Positions 37,503-45,131 are shown, numbered from the stretch's first letter. The stretch: 64,000 nt of DNA from Bacteroidales bacterium (GCA_017625535.1 JAGAKR010000004.1:1-64000), one strand, 5' to 3'. Notes: generated from the letters alone by a model not told the origin. Numbers and translations are program-made.

Positions 37503-38054
37503 TTACGCCTCTGGGTTCTCAGCTGTCTCCTCTGAAGCCTCTGCCTCAGCGGCAGCAGCAGCCTCAGCCTCTGCAGCAGCTTTTGCAGCCTCTGCCTCAG
37601 CCTTCTTCTTTGCAAGCTCAGCAGCTCTGTCTGCATTTACTTTAGCCTCAGCCTCAAGTGCAGTTTTCTTCTGAGCAGCTTTGCCCTGTGCAAGAGCTGT
37701 CTTCTTCTGGCTAACTTTAGCCTCTTTCTCAGCTACCCAAGCGTTATATTTAGCCTCAGCCTGCTCCAAAGTAAGAGCGCCTTTCTTAACACCCTCAAGA
37801 AGGTGTTTCTTAAGAAGTACACCTTTGTAAGAAAGGATTCTTCTACAAGTCTCAGTAGGCTGTGCACCGTTATTCAACCAATTAAGAGCTTTCTCATTGT
37901 CAAGAACAATGGTTGCAGGGTTAGTGTTTGGATTGTAAGTTCCAATTAGATCAATGAAGCGACCATCACGTGGTGCTCTGCTGTCGGCAGCAACAATGTG
38001 GAAAAAAGCATAGTTCTTTTTACCGTGGCGTGCCAATCTGATTTTTACAGACAT
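37503..38054 (-). CDS. rpsP: 30S ribosomal protein S16 with long Ala/Glu/Lys-rich tail
   Basis: 183 residues from the ATG at 38054 ([20 protein letters not shown]). The first about 80 residues are canonical S16. They are followed by about 100 residues rich in A, K and E (long runs of A/E, ending ETAENPEA) that should form a helix or coiled coil. Extended S16 tails are known in Bacteroidota but this one more than doubles the protein. It is cotranscribed with rimM. Confidence 0.95.
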   Translation of the reverse strand: MSVKIRLARHGKKNYAFFHIVAADSRAPRDGRFIDLIGTYNPNTNPATIVLDNEKALNWLNNGAQPTETCRRILSYKGVLLKKHLLEGVKKGALTLEQAEAKYNAWVAEKEAKVSQKKTALAQGKAAQKKTALEAEAKVNADRAAELAKKKAEAEAAKAAAEAEAAAAAEAEASEETAENPEA

Positions 38055-38156
38055 CTTTAAATAAAGTTTTAATTGTGATAAATTTATAACTTCCTTATCT
38101 TCTCGAGAAAAGGCGCGCAAAAATAAAGATTTTTCCCCTAACTGCCAAGTTTTTAT

Positions 38157-38192
38157 ACAAAAAAAATCTTCCCGACAGAATTTGTCGGGAAG
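38157..38192 (-). terminator. Intrinsic terminator of the SPOR-like gene
   Basis: Ten-base stem CTTCCCGACA / TGTCGGGAAG (38168-38177 with 38183-38192), followed on the minus strand by a T-run. Confidence 0.8.
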
Positions 38193-38198
38193 ATGATA

Positions 38199-38702
38199 TT
38201 AAATTGCAGGAAACCAGATGTTCTCTTTCACCACAATTGCCTTGGGGTAGAAAGGGAGTATTTTGTTGAGTTCCCTAATTGCATCCGATTTTGTGCGGTA
38301 ATCCCCAACCACCACCTTAAAGAACGGGTTGGTATAGCTGCGGTAGGTTGGAATCTGGGGAAACTGCAGCTGGAACTCCTTCTCAAGTTCCTCAGATTCT
38401 GTACGGGCAGACTGCTTGTTGCTGAAGAAGAGCCTTATCCTGTAACCGTTCATTTTCCTCTCCCCGTTTGCCTGGATATATCTTGCATACGCCTGATCCA
38501 TCTCCTGCGGCTGGTTGAGGGTAACCTCTTTTCCCTCCAGAAGCTGGAAGACTGTTTTTCCCACAAGGGTGGAATCTGCAAGAGGGGCCCTCTGGAAACT
38601 TATGGTATCTCCAGGATTCCTCAGTTGCTGCGGAACCTCCTGGGCCTGTGCCGCTGCCGCCACCGCAAACAACATTACTATTGTACAGAAAAAGTGTCTC
38701 AT
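38199..38702 (-). CDS. Exported protein with SPOR-like C-terminal domain
   Basis: 167 residues from the ATG at 38702 (MRHFFCTIVMLFAVAAAAQAQ), a Sec signal peptide; a longer start would overlap the upstream gene. The C-terminal about 75 residues (GYRIRLFFSNKQSARTESEE, then FFKVVVGDYRTKSDAIREL) look like a SPOR domain, which binds denuded glycan strands of peptidoglycan at division sites. It follows the LEA-like lipoprotein by 4 bases and is probably its operon partner. Confidence 0.75.
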   Translation of the reverse strand: MRHFFCTIVMLFAVAAAAQAQEVPQQLRNPGDTISFQRAPLADSTLVGKTVFQLLEGKEVTLNQPQEMDQAYARYIQANGERKMNGYRIRLFFSNKQSARTESEELEKEFQLQFPQIPTYRSYTNPFFKVVVGDYRTKSDAIRELNKILPFYPKAIVVKENIWFPAI

Positions 38703-38706
38703 AATT

Positions 38707-39177
38707 CTACTGCAATTTTTCAACAAGTTCCTTTACAGGCATATCCTTGAATTTCAACTTCTTGGACAACTTACCCTTCTTTACCCACACTGTTGCATCT
38801 GCCTTAAAGTTGTCAAGTTTCCAGTCTTTTGGATTGAACCCTCCGGAAACTGCAGAAAAAGGATCTGTAAGCCATACCCTTAAGGTAATGTCTGTTCTGG
38901 CAGGGGTACCGGGCTCAATTACGGCAATTCCATCCTTAACCTGTGAGATTCTGGCAAACTCAACGCCATCTTTGTACACAACACCCTCGGCGCCATCTAT
39001 CTTGAATGCCGCTTTGGTAGGGTTGTTCACCTGCAGGGCAAGAGTGACATCTGCAGATGTAAGTGCAGACATCTTGAAATTCTTCATCTGCACATCTTCC
39101 AGACTAATCTGTTTGTAACCGGCGCAACCGCTGAGCACAGAGGCTGCCGCCAACAATATCAATAGAAATTTCTTCAT
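38707..39177 (-). CDS. LEA14-like (LEA_2/WHy) lipoprotein
   Basis: 156 residues. Lipobox SVLSGC (Cys18), then ADVTLALQVNNPTKAAFKIDGAEGVVYKDG, whose start V-NNPT matches the LEA-2/WHy beta-sandwich (pattern quoted in part). Such domains occur in desiccation proteins and in bacterial envelope lipoproteins of unclear function. The -7 box TACCTTTG ends 4 bases before the ATG, so the mRNA is probably leaderless. First gene of a two-gene operon, divergent from miaB. Confidence 0.8.
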   Translation of the reverse strand: MKKFLLILLAAASVLSGCAGYKQISLEDVQMKNFKMSALTSADVTLALQVNNPTKAAFKIDGAEGVVYKDGVEFARISQVKDGIAVIEPGTPARTDITLRVWLTDPFSAVSGGFNPKDWKLDNFKADATVWVKKGKLSKKLKFKDMPVKELVEKLQ

Positions 39178-39181
39178 ACGG

Positions 39182-39189
39182 CAAAGGTA
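39182..39189 (-). promoter_or_regulatory. -7 box of the LEA-like lipoprotein gene (leaderless)
   Basis: Minus-strand TACCTTTG ends 4 bases before the ATG at 39177. Confidence 0.6.
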
Positions 39190-39208
39190 AAAAAACTTAT
39201 AAAAAACT

Positions 39209-39216
39209 TATATTTG
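39209..39216 (+). promoter_or_regulatory. -7 box of miaB
   Basis: TATATTTG ends 18 bases before the ATG at 39235. It also excludes the in-frame TTG at 39214, which lies within the box. Confidence 0.55.
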
Positions 39217-39234
39217 CAGATTAATAATTTACAG

Positions 39235-40608
39235 ATGACAAACAAATATTGTTCCGTTAAACCAATAAAGGACAGTTCGCTGCCACAGGTTTTCATAGAA
39301 ACCTACGGATGCCAGATGAATGTGAACGACAGCGAAGTTGTGCTTTCTGTGCTGCAGAAAGCGGGATACGCCTTGTGCGACTCCCTCTCTACAGCAAACG
39401 TGATACTTGTGAATACCTGTTCCATAAGGGACAATGCAGAGCAGAGGATATGGGGAAGGCTTGATGTTTTCCTTCAGGAGAAGAAAAAGAGAACCAATGT
39501 GGTTGTGGGAGTTTTGGGATGTATGGCTGAAAGGCTGAAAGAGGAACTTTTGCAGCACCCTGCAGTTGACATTGTTGCCGGCCCGGACTCATACAGAAAG
39601 ATAGCAGACCTAATAGCGGCCCTGGATACAGGTGAGAAACAGATAAACACCAAACTGTTGCGCGAAGAGACCTACTCCGACATCTCCCCTGTAAGACTGG
39701 ACAAGAACGGTGTATCTGCCTTCATTTCAATCATGAGGGGCTGCAACAATATGTGCTCATACTGCGTTGTACCTTATACCAGAGGTGCAGAGAGGAGCCG
39801 TGACCCTCACAGCATTGTAAGGGAGGCCCAGGAACTCTTTGATGCAGGATACAAGGAAGTGACCCTCCTTGGCCAGAATGTGGACTCATACAAATGGGTT
39901 AATCCCGACAACACTACGGACACTGTGAATTTTGCACAGCTTCTGGAACTTGTGGCACTTGTAAGCCCGCAACTGAGGGTAAGGTTCTCCACCTCGCACC
40001 CTAAAGATATGGGCAACGGAGTGCTCTACACAATGGCAATGTATCCGAACATCTGCAACCACATACATCTGCCTGTACAGAGCGGTAGCGACATTATGCT
40101 GGAGAAGATGAACAGGAAATACACCCGCGAGGGATACCTCTACAGAGTTGGCAAGATAAGGGAGATACTCCCGGATTGTGCAATCTCCACAGACATAATT
40201 GCAGGATTCTGCGGCGAAACCCTTGAAGACCACGCAGACACCCTCTCAATAATGCGCGCTGTGCAGTATGATTCTGCCTTCATGTTCCAGTACTCAATGA
40301 GGCCCAACACCAAAGCCCACAGACATTTTGTGGATGATGTACCTCTGGAGGAGAAGACCCGCAGGCTGAATGAGATCATTGAGTTGCAGAACAGCCTCTC
40401 ACTGGCCAGCAACCAGAAATGCATAGGCAAAGAATATGAAGTGCTCATTGAAGGTACATCAAAAAGATCTGCCGAACAATTGTTCGGGCGCACACCGCAG
40501 AACAAGGTTTGTGTATTTGACGGCAAAGGGCACAAAATTGGGGACTATGTTACTGTAAAAGTAACCTCCTGCACCTCGGCCACCCTTATGGCAGAACTTG
40601 TGGAATAA
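39235..40608 (+). CDS. miaB: tRNA-2-methylthio-N6-dimethylallyladenosine synthase MiaB
   Basis: 457 residues. N-terminal UPF0004 domain with ETYGCQMN and NTCSIRDNA and GCMAER (three Cys for the auxiliary cluster), radical-SAM domain with MRGCNNMCSYCVVPYTRG (CX3CX2C), and a C-terminal TRAM domain (about 380-457). It methylthiolates i6A37 of tRNAs that read codons starting with U. Own promoter; OsmC gene follows after 24 bases. Confidence 0.96.
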   Translation: MTNKYCSVKPIKDSSLPQVFIETYGCQMNVNDSEVVLSVLQKAGYALCDSLSTANVILVNTCSIRDNAEQRIWGRLDVFLQEKKKRTNVVVGVLGCMAERLKEELLQHPAVDIVAGPDSYRKIADLIAALDTGEKQINTKLLREETYSDISPVRLDKNGVSAFISIMRGCNNMCSYCVVPYTRGAERSRDPHSIVREAQELFDAGYKEVTLLGQNVDSYKWVNPDNTTDTVNFAQLLELVALVSPQLRVRFSTSHPKDMGNGVLYTMAMYPNICNHIHLPVQSGSDIMLEKMNRKYTREGYLYRVGKIREILPDCAISTDIIAGFCGETLEDHADTLSIMRAVQYDSAFMFQYSMRPNTKAHRHFVDDVPLEEKTRRLNEIIELQNSLSLASNQKCIGKEYEVLIEGTSKRSAEQLFGRTPQNKVCVFDGKGHKIGDYVTVKVTSCTSATLMAELVE

Positions 40609-40632
40609 AACAACACTTAAAAAATACAGATT

Positions 40633-41040
40633 ATGACAAAAATGAAAACCGTTTACCTTGGCAATTTGAGGACCGAGGCTGAGCACTTGCAATCAGGCAA
40701 CAAAATAATTACAGATGCACCTCTGGACAACAACGGCAAAGGCGAGGCATTCTCACCTACAGACCTGTTGGCCACATCACTTGGCAGCTGCATGCTTACA
40801 ATTATGGGCATATCTGCCCCAGCATACGGCTACAACCTTGAAGGCACTGTAATTGAAACAGAGAAAATAATGGGAACCAACCCAAGAAGAGTTGTAGAGT
40901 TGAAATTGGACATCACATTCCCTAAAGACAACAACTACACTCCTCAGCAGAAGAGGGTTATTGAAGCAGCTGCAAAATCATGCCCTGTATACAACAGCCT
41001 TCACCCTGAAATCAAAAAATCAATAACTTTTAACTACTAA
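40633..41040 (+). CDS. OsmC family peroxiredoxin-like protein
   Basis: 135 residues, no signal peptide. The OsmC/Ohr pattern is clear: FSPTDLLATSLGSCMLT (first Cys) and AAAKSCPVYNSL (second Cys), both needed for thiol-dependent reduction of organic hydroperoxides. The sequence belongs to the general OsmC/YhfA group rather than Ohr by eye. Probably cotranscribed with miaB. Confidence 0.92.
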   Translation: MTKMKTVYLGNLRTEAEHLQSGNKIITDAPLDNNGKGEAFSPTDLLATSLGSCMLTIMGISAPAYGYNLEGTVIETEKIMGTNPRRVVELKLDITFPKDNNYTPQQKRVIEAAAKSCPVYNSLHPEIKKSITFNY

Positions 41041-41042
41041 AG

Positions 41043-41073
41043 TTTGGATTTTAAATAAAAGTTTGTACATTTG
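41043..41073 (+). promoter_or_regulatory. Promoter of tRNA-Leu (-33 and -7 boxes)
   Basis: TTTG (41043-41046) and TACATTTG (41066-41073) are separated by exactly 19 bases. The tRNA starts about 60 bases after the expected start point. Confidence 0.72.
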
Positions 41074-41139
41074 CGCTCTCAAAGTTCTTAACCTTTGTGT
41101 TGCAAACCTCAGGAAACCCTTGGGGAGCGCAAATGAAAA

Positions 41140-41221
41140 GCCCAGATGGCGGAATCGGTAGACGCGCTGGTCTCAAACACCAGTGGGGCGACCCGTGCCG
41201 GTTCGACCCCGGCTCTGGGTA
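41140..41221 (+). tRNA. tRNA-Leu (anticodon CAA)
   Basis: About 82 bases. Acceptor GCCCAGA with TCTGGGT (one G-U pair), discriminator A. Anticodon stem CTGGT/ACCAG with loop CTCAAAC gives anticodon CAA. A long class II variable arm is present. CCA is not encoded. A strong terminator follows at once. Confidence 0.95.
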
Positions 41222-41225
41222 CTTG

Positions 41226-41260
41226 AAACCCTCTCAGAGATATCTCTGAGAGGGTTTTTT
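41226..41260 (+). terminator. Intrinsic terminator of tRNA-Leu
   Basis: A perfect 32-base palindrome (41226-41257) with arms AAACCCTCTCAGAGAT and its complement, followed by Ts. Confidence 0.82.
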
Positions 41261-41286
41261 ATTTTGGTTGCACCACGTGGGTTGCT

Positions 41287-41324
41287 TTTTGGCTGTATTT
41301 TGGCTGTGTTTGGCTGTATTTTGG
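41287..41324 (+). repeat. Short tandem repeat, unit TTTTGGCTGTA
   Basis: Three and a half near-identical units: TTTTGGCTGTA, TTTTGGCTGTG, TTTGGCTGTA, then TTTTGG. Confidence 0.7.
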
Positions 41325-41401
41325 TACTGCCGCTCGCCCCCGCAAGAGGTTAAGCACGCCTACCACTCCCCTATGCATCTCCCGGGCTCATCAGCCTGCC
41401 T

Positions 41402-41426
41402 AACCTACAGCTGCATCTTGAGGTTA
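41402..41426. repeat. 25-base hairpin repeat, copy A
   Basis: AACCT, five bases, TGCA, four bases, GAGGTTA. The arms pair as CTAACCT/AGGTTAG when flanks are included. Copy B with the same spacing lies at 45107-45131. Confidence 0.55.
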
Positions 41427-41494
41427 GATATATTCCACATAATCAAACCCTGCTCACAGACACTTCTGGAACCGTTTTTATTATTTAGAATGTG

Positions 41495-41509
41495 CTTAAC
41501 CTCTTGGCC
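41495..41509 (+). repeat. 15-base direct repeat, left copy
   Basis: CTTAACCTCTTGGCC, identical to 45177-45191. The two bracket the small membrane gene, the Abi-like and RhuM genes and the recombinase relic. Confidence 0.6.
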
Positions 41510-41547
41510 TTTTACACAAAAGTCTCTTTAAACCTAACACCCTTAAC

Positions 41548-41736
41548 TCATTTCCTCTTATGAACCAGGAGGATAATTATCATCAAAATCCCACATCCCA
41601 AAAGGAAATAAGATATTCCCCTGCATAATGATTGTGTGAACCCTTCATGGGCCCAATGAAGAGTTGGGATATAACTGAGGCCATACATTAAGGCAGCCAG
41701 GCAGAAAATGAGTATGACAGGTTTGAATTTTCGCAT
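41548..41736 (-). CDS. Small two-helix membrane protein
   Basis: 62 residues from the ATG at 41736. Two hydrophobic segments (about 6-25 and 40-58) with a short loop and a basic end (VHKRK). I do not recognise the family. Support for expression: an exact -7 box TAAATTTG ends only three bases before the ATG, as in other leaderless genes here. It could still be a chance frame; it lies in the accessory island next to the defence-type genes. Confidence 0.4.
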   Translation of the reverse strand: MRKFKPVILIFCLAALMYGLSYIPTLHWAHEGFTQSLCRGISYFLLGCGILMIIILLVHKRK

Positions 41737-41739
41737 AAA

Positions 41740-41747
41740 CAAATTTA
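41740..41747 (-). promoter_or_regulatory. -7 box before the small membrane gene
   Basis: Minus-strand TAAATTTG ends three bases before the ATG at 41736. No convincing -33 box. Confidence 0.4.
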
Positions 41748-41878
41748 CACAATTCTCAGTATTTACTAATAATCCCCTCCCTCTCCTTCAAAAGTACCTT
41801 TAGCACCCTTTTGTTCAGTTCATAAAGATCACACTTTTTGAATGGCAATTTGGCAGAAATGCCCACTTGAGATAAAAG

Positions 41879-41923
41879 ATAATTAGCGGAATCATGTCTT
41901 TTTTGACAGATTCCGCTAATTAT
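41879..41923. repeat. Long perfect-stem hairpin
   Basis: A 15-base arm (41879-41893, containing AATTAGCGGAATC) pairs exactly with 41909-41923; inside, TGTC-T6-GACA adds a second stem. No T-run follows on either strand, so it is not a clear terminator. Confidence 0.6.
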
Positions 41924-42088
41924 AATGCAAAAACATGGGGTACGTGAGCTTTGACTTGTGCCCTTTTTTTCTGACTTGACCCCCAACTTAACCCCTCCGT
42001 CACATTGTCTTTACAACCTACAGTTTTTTGAAATATTGTTGATTAAAGGCAACATATGATCCTTTTAACAGGAATCATTGCTGAGAGA

Positions 42089-42116
42089 AATTTCGTTGTC
42101 TATAGACAATGAAATT
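42089..42116. promoter_or_regulatory. Operator-like palindrome 1
   Basis: 28-base palindrome with one mismatched pair around the core TTGTCTATAGACAA. Near-identical to palindrome 2, centres exactly 40 bases apart. Confidence 0.5.
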
Positions 42117-42127
42117 GTGGGGAGAGG

Positions 42128-42157
42128 GGATTTTATTGTCTATAAACAATGAAATCC
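42128..42157. promoter_or_regulatory. Operator-like palindrome 2
   Basis: 30-base imperfect palindrome, core TTGTCTATAAACAA, two mismatched pairs. It shares 19 of 20 bases with palindrome 1 over the right two thirds. Confidence 0.5.
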
Positions 42158-42235
42158 TCCATTTTGAGGATATTCCGCTTCTTATTTTTACCTTCACAAC
42201 TATCTAATATACAACACAATATAGACACTATTCAA

Positions 42236-42265
42236 AATAAGCACGCTTGAGCGTGCTTATTTTTA
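42236..42265 (-). terminator. Intrinsic terminator of the Abi-like gene
   Basis: Arms AATAAGCACGCT / AGCGTGCTTATT (42236-42247 with 42250-42261), T-rich on both sides, so possibly bidirectional. Confidence 0.75.
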
Positions 42266-42293
42266 TATTAACCTCGCAAGCCAATTGCTTCAT

Positions 42294-43622
42294 CTATTTT
42301 CTATTATCTTCAATAAACTTAATTGAGAGATTAATGAGAGATAAGCAACGCTGATACCAATATTCTTTCAATCTCACATCTGATATAGGAATCTTACCAG
42401 TTTCAAAATGTCTAATCTGATATTTATTTCCTACTTCCCCTAATCCCATAAACTCTGTGCTAAACTTTTCCGCTAAAGAAGCATCTCCACCAGCAATTTT
42501 ATCAATTAACCTTTCCATAGATTTCTTTTTATCTGGAGAATAATAGGTACGCAACTTCTCAAAAGCATCCCATAACTTTTCTAATGCCAACTGTTTACTT
42601 TCAGCATCTTCTTTTACGAAATACCTCTCTGCTGTTTGAATCAATCCTCTCAGACTTGGCTCCAATGGCAACTCCACTCTTATCTGAGGTTGAGATGACA
42701 TTAATTTACCATCTATAAGTTTATACCCGATATCTTGTATTATGGCATTAACTTCTACTTCAAAGCTTTCATCCTTATATGATGCATACAACTCAATTAT
42801 ATCGAACACACTCTTACGAGATGTCTTCATACATAACTTGTCAAAATCTGTCTCTTCTGAATATTTTCCCGATTCATTATATGCCTTAGGAGTATAAAAG
42901 TTTTTAAGATCTTCTAATACAGCCTTACGAGTAGGTAAATTATAATTCAATCCTGTCTCTGTTGTCAAATACTCATTATCCTCCTTACACGTCATTAATC
43001 TAACCAAAGATAACCGCTTGGCTCTACCAATTTTGGGGACTGAAATATTATCATCTTTATATCGTACGGAAAAAGGTAAAAAAGTCTTGCTTGCAATTTC
43101 AGCATTAGTCAACACTCTCCAGCTATACACATTTCTACCCGACAACCTGGTAGACACATATAACTCATACCCATCTGGATGCAACAACATCTGTATCTTT
43201 CTCAGATATTCGTCCCAATATCCATCTTCTTTCCTAATTGCCGGATGGAATACAGCGCATAAAAATTCTAATAGTATCTTATCATCTCCATCCAAAAGGC
43301 CGAATCTTGAATCTCTAAAGACCCAGCCAAACTCCCAATCATCATTATTTATTGTATGCTGACATATATCACCTACTGCATTGGGATATCGAGAATCCAT
43401 ACTGGGCATTTCATCTAATGGATACAACTTTCTTAAAAACTCTATTTCCGTCAGATTGCCGTAATACACATATAATATCTTGGCATCATCTGGAGAGCTA
43501 TACTTTGAATCCGGCCAAAAACCAGAATAATCATAATAGCCATCAATGAAGAGCTTTGCTATATCTCTTCTTGTCACCTCTGAGATCTGTCTCACTTCCG
43601 TTTCAGTATAATATAAGCCCAC
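42294..43622 (-). CDS. AbiJ-like abortive-infection protein (AbiJ N-terminal + Abi-C/HEPN-like)
   Basis: 442 residues from the GTG at 43622; a TTG at 43625 is the only other start, since a stop codon lies upstream and no early ATG exists. The N-terminal region (YYTETEVRQISEVTRRDI, MPSMDSRYPNAVGDICQH, NNDDWEFGWVFRDSRF) matches my memory of the AbiJ N-terminal domain of phage-defence proteins. The C-terminal third (GLIQTAERYFVKEDAESKQ; GNKYQIRHFETGKIP) resembles Abi-C/HEPN-like domains, predicted ribonucleases. It would act in the cytosol, causing growth arrest on infection (inference). RhuM gene lies 33 bases upstream in the same direction. The gene is visibly AT-richer than the chromosome around it, a sign of transfer. 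Confidence 0.75.
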   Translation of the reverse strand: MGLYYTETEVRQISEVTRRDIAKLFIDGYYDYSGFWPDSKYSSPDDAKILYVYYGNLTEIEFLRKLYPLDEMPSMDSRYPNAVGDICQHTINNDDWEFGWVFRDSRFGLLDGDDKILLEFLCAVFHPAIRKEDGYWDEYLRKIQMLLHPDGYELYVSTRLSGRNVYSWRVLTNAEIASKTFLPFSVRYKDDNISVPKIGRAKRLSLVRLMTCKEDNEYLTTETGLNYNLPTRKAVLEDLKNFYTPKAYNESGKYSEETDFDKLCMKTSRKSVFDIIELYASYKDESFEVEVNAIIQDIGYKLIDGKLMSSQPQIRVELPLEPSLRGLIQTAERYFVKEDAESKQLALEKLWDAFEKLRTYYSPDKKKSMERLIDKIAGGDASLAEKFSTEFMGLGEVGNKYQIRHFETGKIPISDVRLKEYWYQRCLSLINLSIKFIEDNRK

Positions 43623-43655
43623 CAAGTAAAATGAACCTGACCATTATCCTTACAA

Positions 43656-44654
43656 TTACTTTTTCAATTTTTTTACAACTCTGTCAAAATCAGATTCAAT
43701 CTTTTGAGTTTTATTAAATAATTCGTATTCCTTCCCAGCTTTACGTTCTGCTTGTATTCTTGAAACTTTCCCTTTATCTGTAAGAATCTGATATTTTCTA
43801 AATGAGAGGAACTCATTAACACTTGCTGCAAACTCTTCCATCGTAAAAGTATTTTCTCTCTCAACAAGATCTTCTATATAGTCAAAATAACCTGTTACAG
43901 CACGCTCCAAACGCTTTATATCCTGCTCTGGAAGGTAATTCTTCGCTACCATAACATCAGATTTCAATATCCTACCATCAGGTGAATATTTCCATGTCGT
44001 CAGTCCCATATTCTCTTTGGTACTATCAGCTTTAGAATATATAATTTCTGCTGCAGTTTGTCCTGTTATAGCATAATGGAATTTATTCTGAACCATTGCA
44101 TAAAATTCCTTTGTGATATCAGAGTCGCGATTATAATCAAGGCTACACTCTGCAAAAATATCTGTTATCTGTTGCCATATACGTCTCTCACTTGCACGAA
44201 TTGAACGGATTCGCTCCAATAATTCACGGAAATAATCTTTCCCGAAAGTTTGTCCACCCTGCTTCAATCTCTCATCATCCAGCACAAAACCTTTAATCAT
44301 GTACTCTTTTAGAACATTGGTAGCCCATATACGGAATTGAGTAGCTTTTGCAGAGTTAACACGATAACCCACAGAAATAATTGCATCAAGGTTATAAAAA
44401 TCTACCATTTCCTCTACACCTCCCCTGAAGCCCCTTTGAACGACTGTTTCCATTTTGGAAATAGTCGTTGACTCCAACAATTCTCCTTCAGCATAAATAT
44501 TCTTCAAATGCTTGCTAATCGCTGGAACCTGCACTCCAAACAACTGAGCCATAGCTTTTTGAGTAAGCCACAACGTCTCATCCCTAACAACAGCCTCCAC
44601 ATTCACATCTCCCTGCGGTGTGCTGTACATCAAAAACTTCATCTCTTTGTTCAT
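43656..44654 (-). CDS. RhuM family protein with N-terminal winged HTH
   Basis: 332 residues. An N-terminal HTH (LTQKAMAQLFGVQVPAISKH) is followed by the RhuM core: RGFRGGVEEMVDFYNLDAII, SVGYRVNSAKATQFRIWATN, LKEYMIKGFVLDD. The C-terminal part is helical (ERENTFTMEEFAASVNEFLS, ending FDRVVKKLKK). RhuM proteins are found on pathogenicity and defence islands, often inside type I restriction operons; their function is unresolved. Here no restriction genes are visible and the partner is the Abi-like gene directly downstream, so it may be its regulator or antitoxin-like partner (inference). Confidence 0.85.
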   Translation of the reverse strand: MNKEMKFLMYSTPQGDVNVEAVVRDETLWLTQKAMAQLFGVQVPAISKHLKNIYAEGELLESTTISKMETVVQRGFRGGVEEMVDFYNLDAIISVGYRVNSAKATQFRIWATNVLKEYMIKGFVLDDERLKQGGQTFGKDYFRELLERIRSIRASERRIWQQITDIFAECSLDYNRDSDITKEFYAMVQNKFHYAITGQTAAEIIYSKADSTKENMGLTTWKYSPDGRILKSDVMVAKNYLPEQDIKRLERAVTGYFDYIEDLVERENTFTMEEFAASVNEFLSFRKYQILTDKGKVSRIQAERKAGKEYELFNKTQKIESDFDRVVKKLKK

Positions 44655-44705
44655 ATCAAGTATAATTTATCCTTGTAAATATAGTTATTATCCATCAATG
44701 TCCCA

Positions 44706-45035
44706 TTACTCCAACATCCCCACCAAATCCTTCTTCATCTGCTCATCAATCTCCCTATATCTGGAGAAGGCTTTGCTGCCTTCTTTGTGGCCGCTGAGAA
44801 CTCCCACAAGGTTGGGATCTTTTACTTGTTTATAAAGGTTCCCAATGAAGCATCTGCGGGCCAGGTGGGATGAGGCAATTTCGTGCAGTGGTCGGATTTC
44901 TTCTTCACTGGTGGTGCGGTTGAGCACCACTCCCGGGCGGGTAAGGTCCGCAGCCAGGGAGCTTTTCTTTATGGATACATTGAGTTTATGTTGGGAGATT
45001 AAGGAATCACTCTTGTTTCCTATTACTGGCAGCAA
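44706..45035 (-). pseudogene. C-terminal relic of a tyrosine recombinase (integrase)
   Basis: About 109 residues matching the end of a Bacteroidota tyrosine recombinase: RPLHEIASSHLARRCFIGNL carries HxxR, LSGHKEGSKAF the second His, and FSRYREID the nucleophilic Tyr. The N-terminal and core-binding domains and the first catalytic Arg are missing; the frame continues only a few codons upstream. It is a non-functional remnant left at the island edge, beside the repeat at 45096-45191, and marks past integration. Confidence 0.75.
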
Positions 45036-45106
45036 GTGGAAGAATGCAAGAGATTGGAGTAGGCAACCTGCCCTGTAGGCACTTCTGGGGCCGGTCCGCT
45101 CGTCTA

Positions 45107-45131
45107 AACCTCAACTTGCAACTGGAGGTTA
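45107..45131. repeat. 25-base hairpin repeat, copy B
   Basis: AACCT, five bases, TGCA, four bases, GAGGTTA, the same layout as 41402-41426. CCGCTCG (45096-45102) precedes it and GAGGTTAAGCA (45125-45135) overlaps it, both also found on the left edge. Confidence 0.55.

Larger units (their letters stand above)
41261..41547. other. Island left edge: non-coding, repeat-bearing
   Basis: No convincing gene. It contains an 11-base tandem repeat (41287-41324), a copy of CCGCTCG (41330-41336) and GAGGTTAAGCA (41346-41356), a 25-base hairpin element (41402-41426) and CTTAACCTCTTGGCC (41495-41509). The last four have counterparts at 45096-45191, the other edge of the island. Confidence 0.6.
41737..42293. 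other. Island non-coding stretch with hairpin and operator-like sites
   Basis: About 550 bases without a credible gene; a 76-codon frame at 41756-41986 begins with TTG and spans a hairpin, so I do not call it. The stretch contains the long hairpin 41879-41923, twin palindromes centred 40 bases apart (42089-42157) and the terminator 42236-42265. Confidence 0.6.

Noticed and set aside
37503..37700. Possible frameshift or fusion at the end of S16
   Set aside because: The frame is continuous, the composition is uniform and rimM follows at normal spacing, so the tail is a real extension.
41394..41431. Integron attC-like site (RYYYAAC ... GTTRRRY) around the hairpin in the island
   Set aside because: The half-sites fit the loose consensus, but the whole is only about 32 bases, far below known attC sizes, and no integron integrase is present; kept only as a hairpin repeat.
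41756..41986. 76-residue frame in the island
   Set aside because: Starts with TTG, spans a perfect hairpin, and has no -7 box at its start or recognisable domain.
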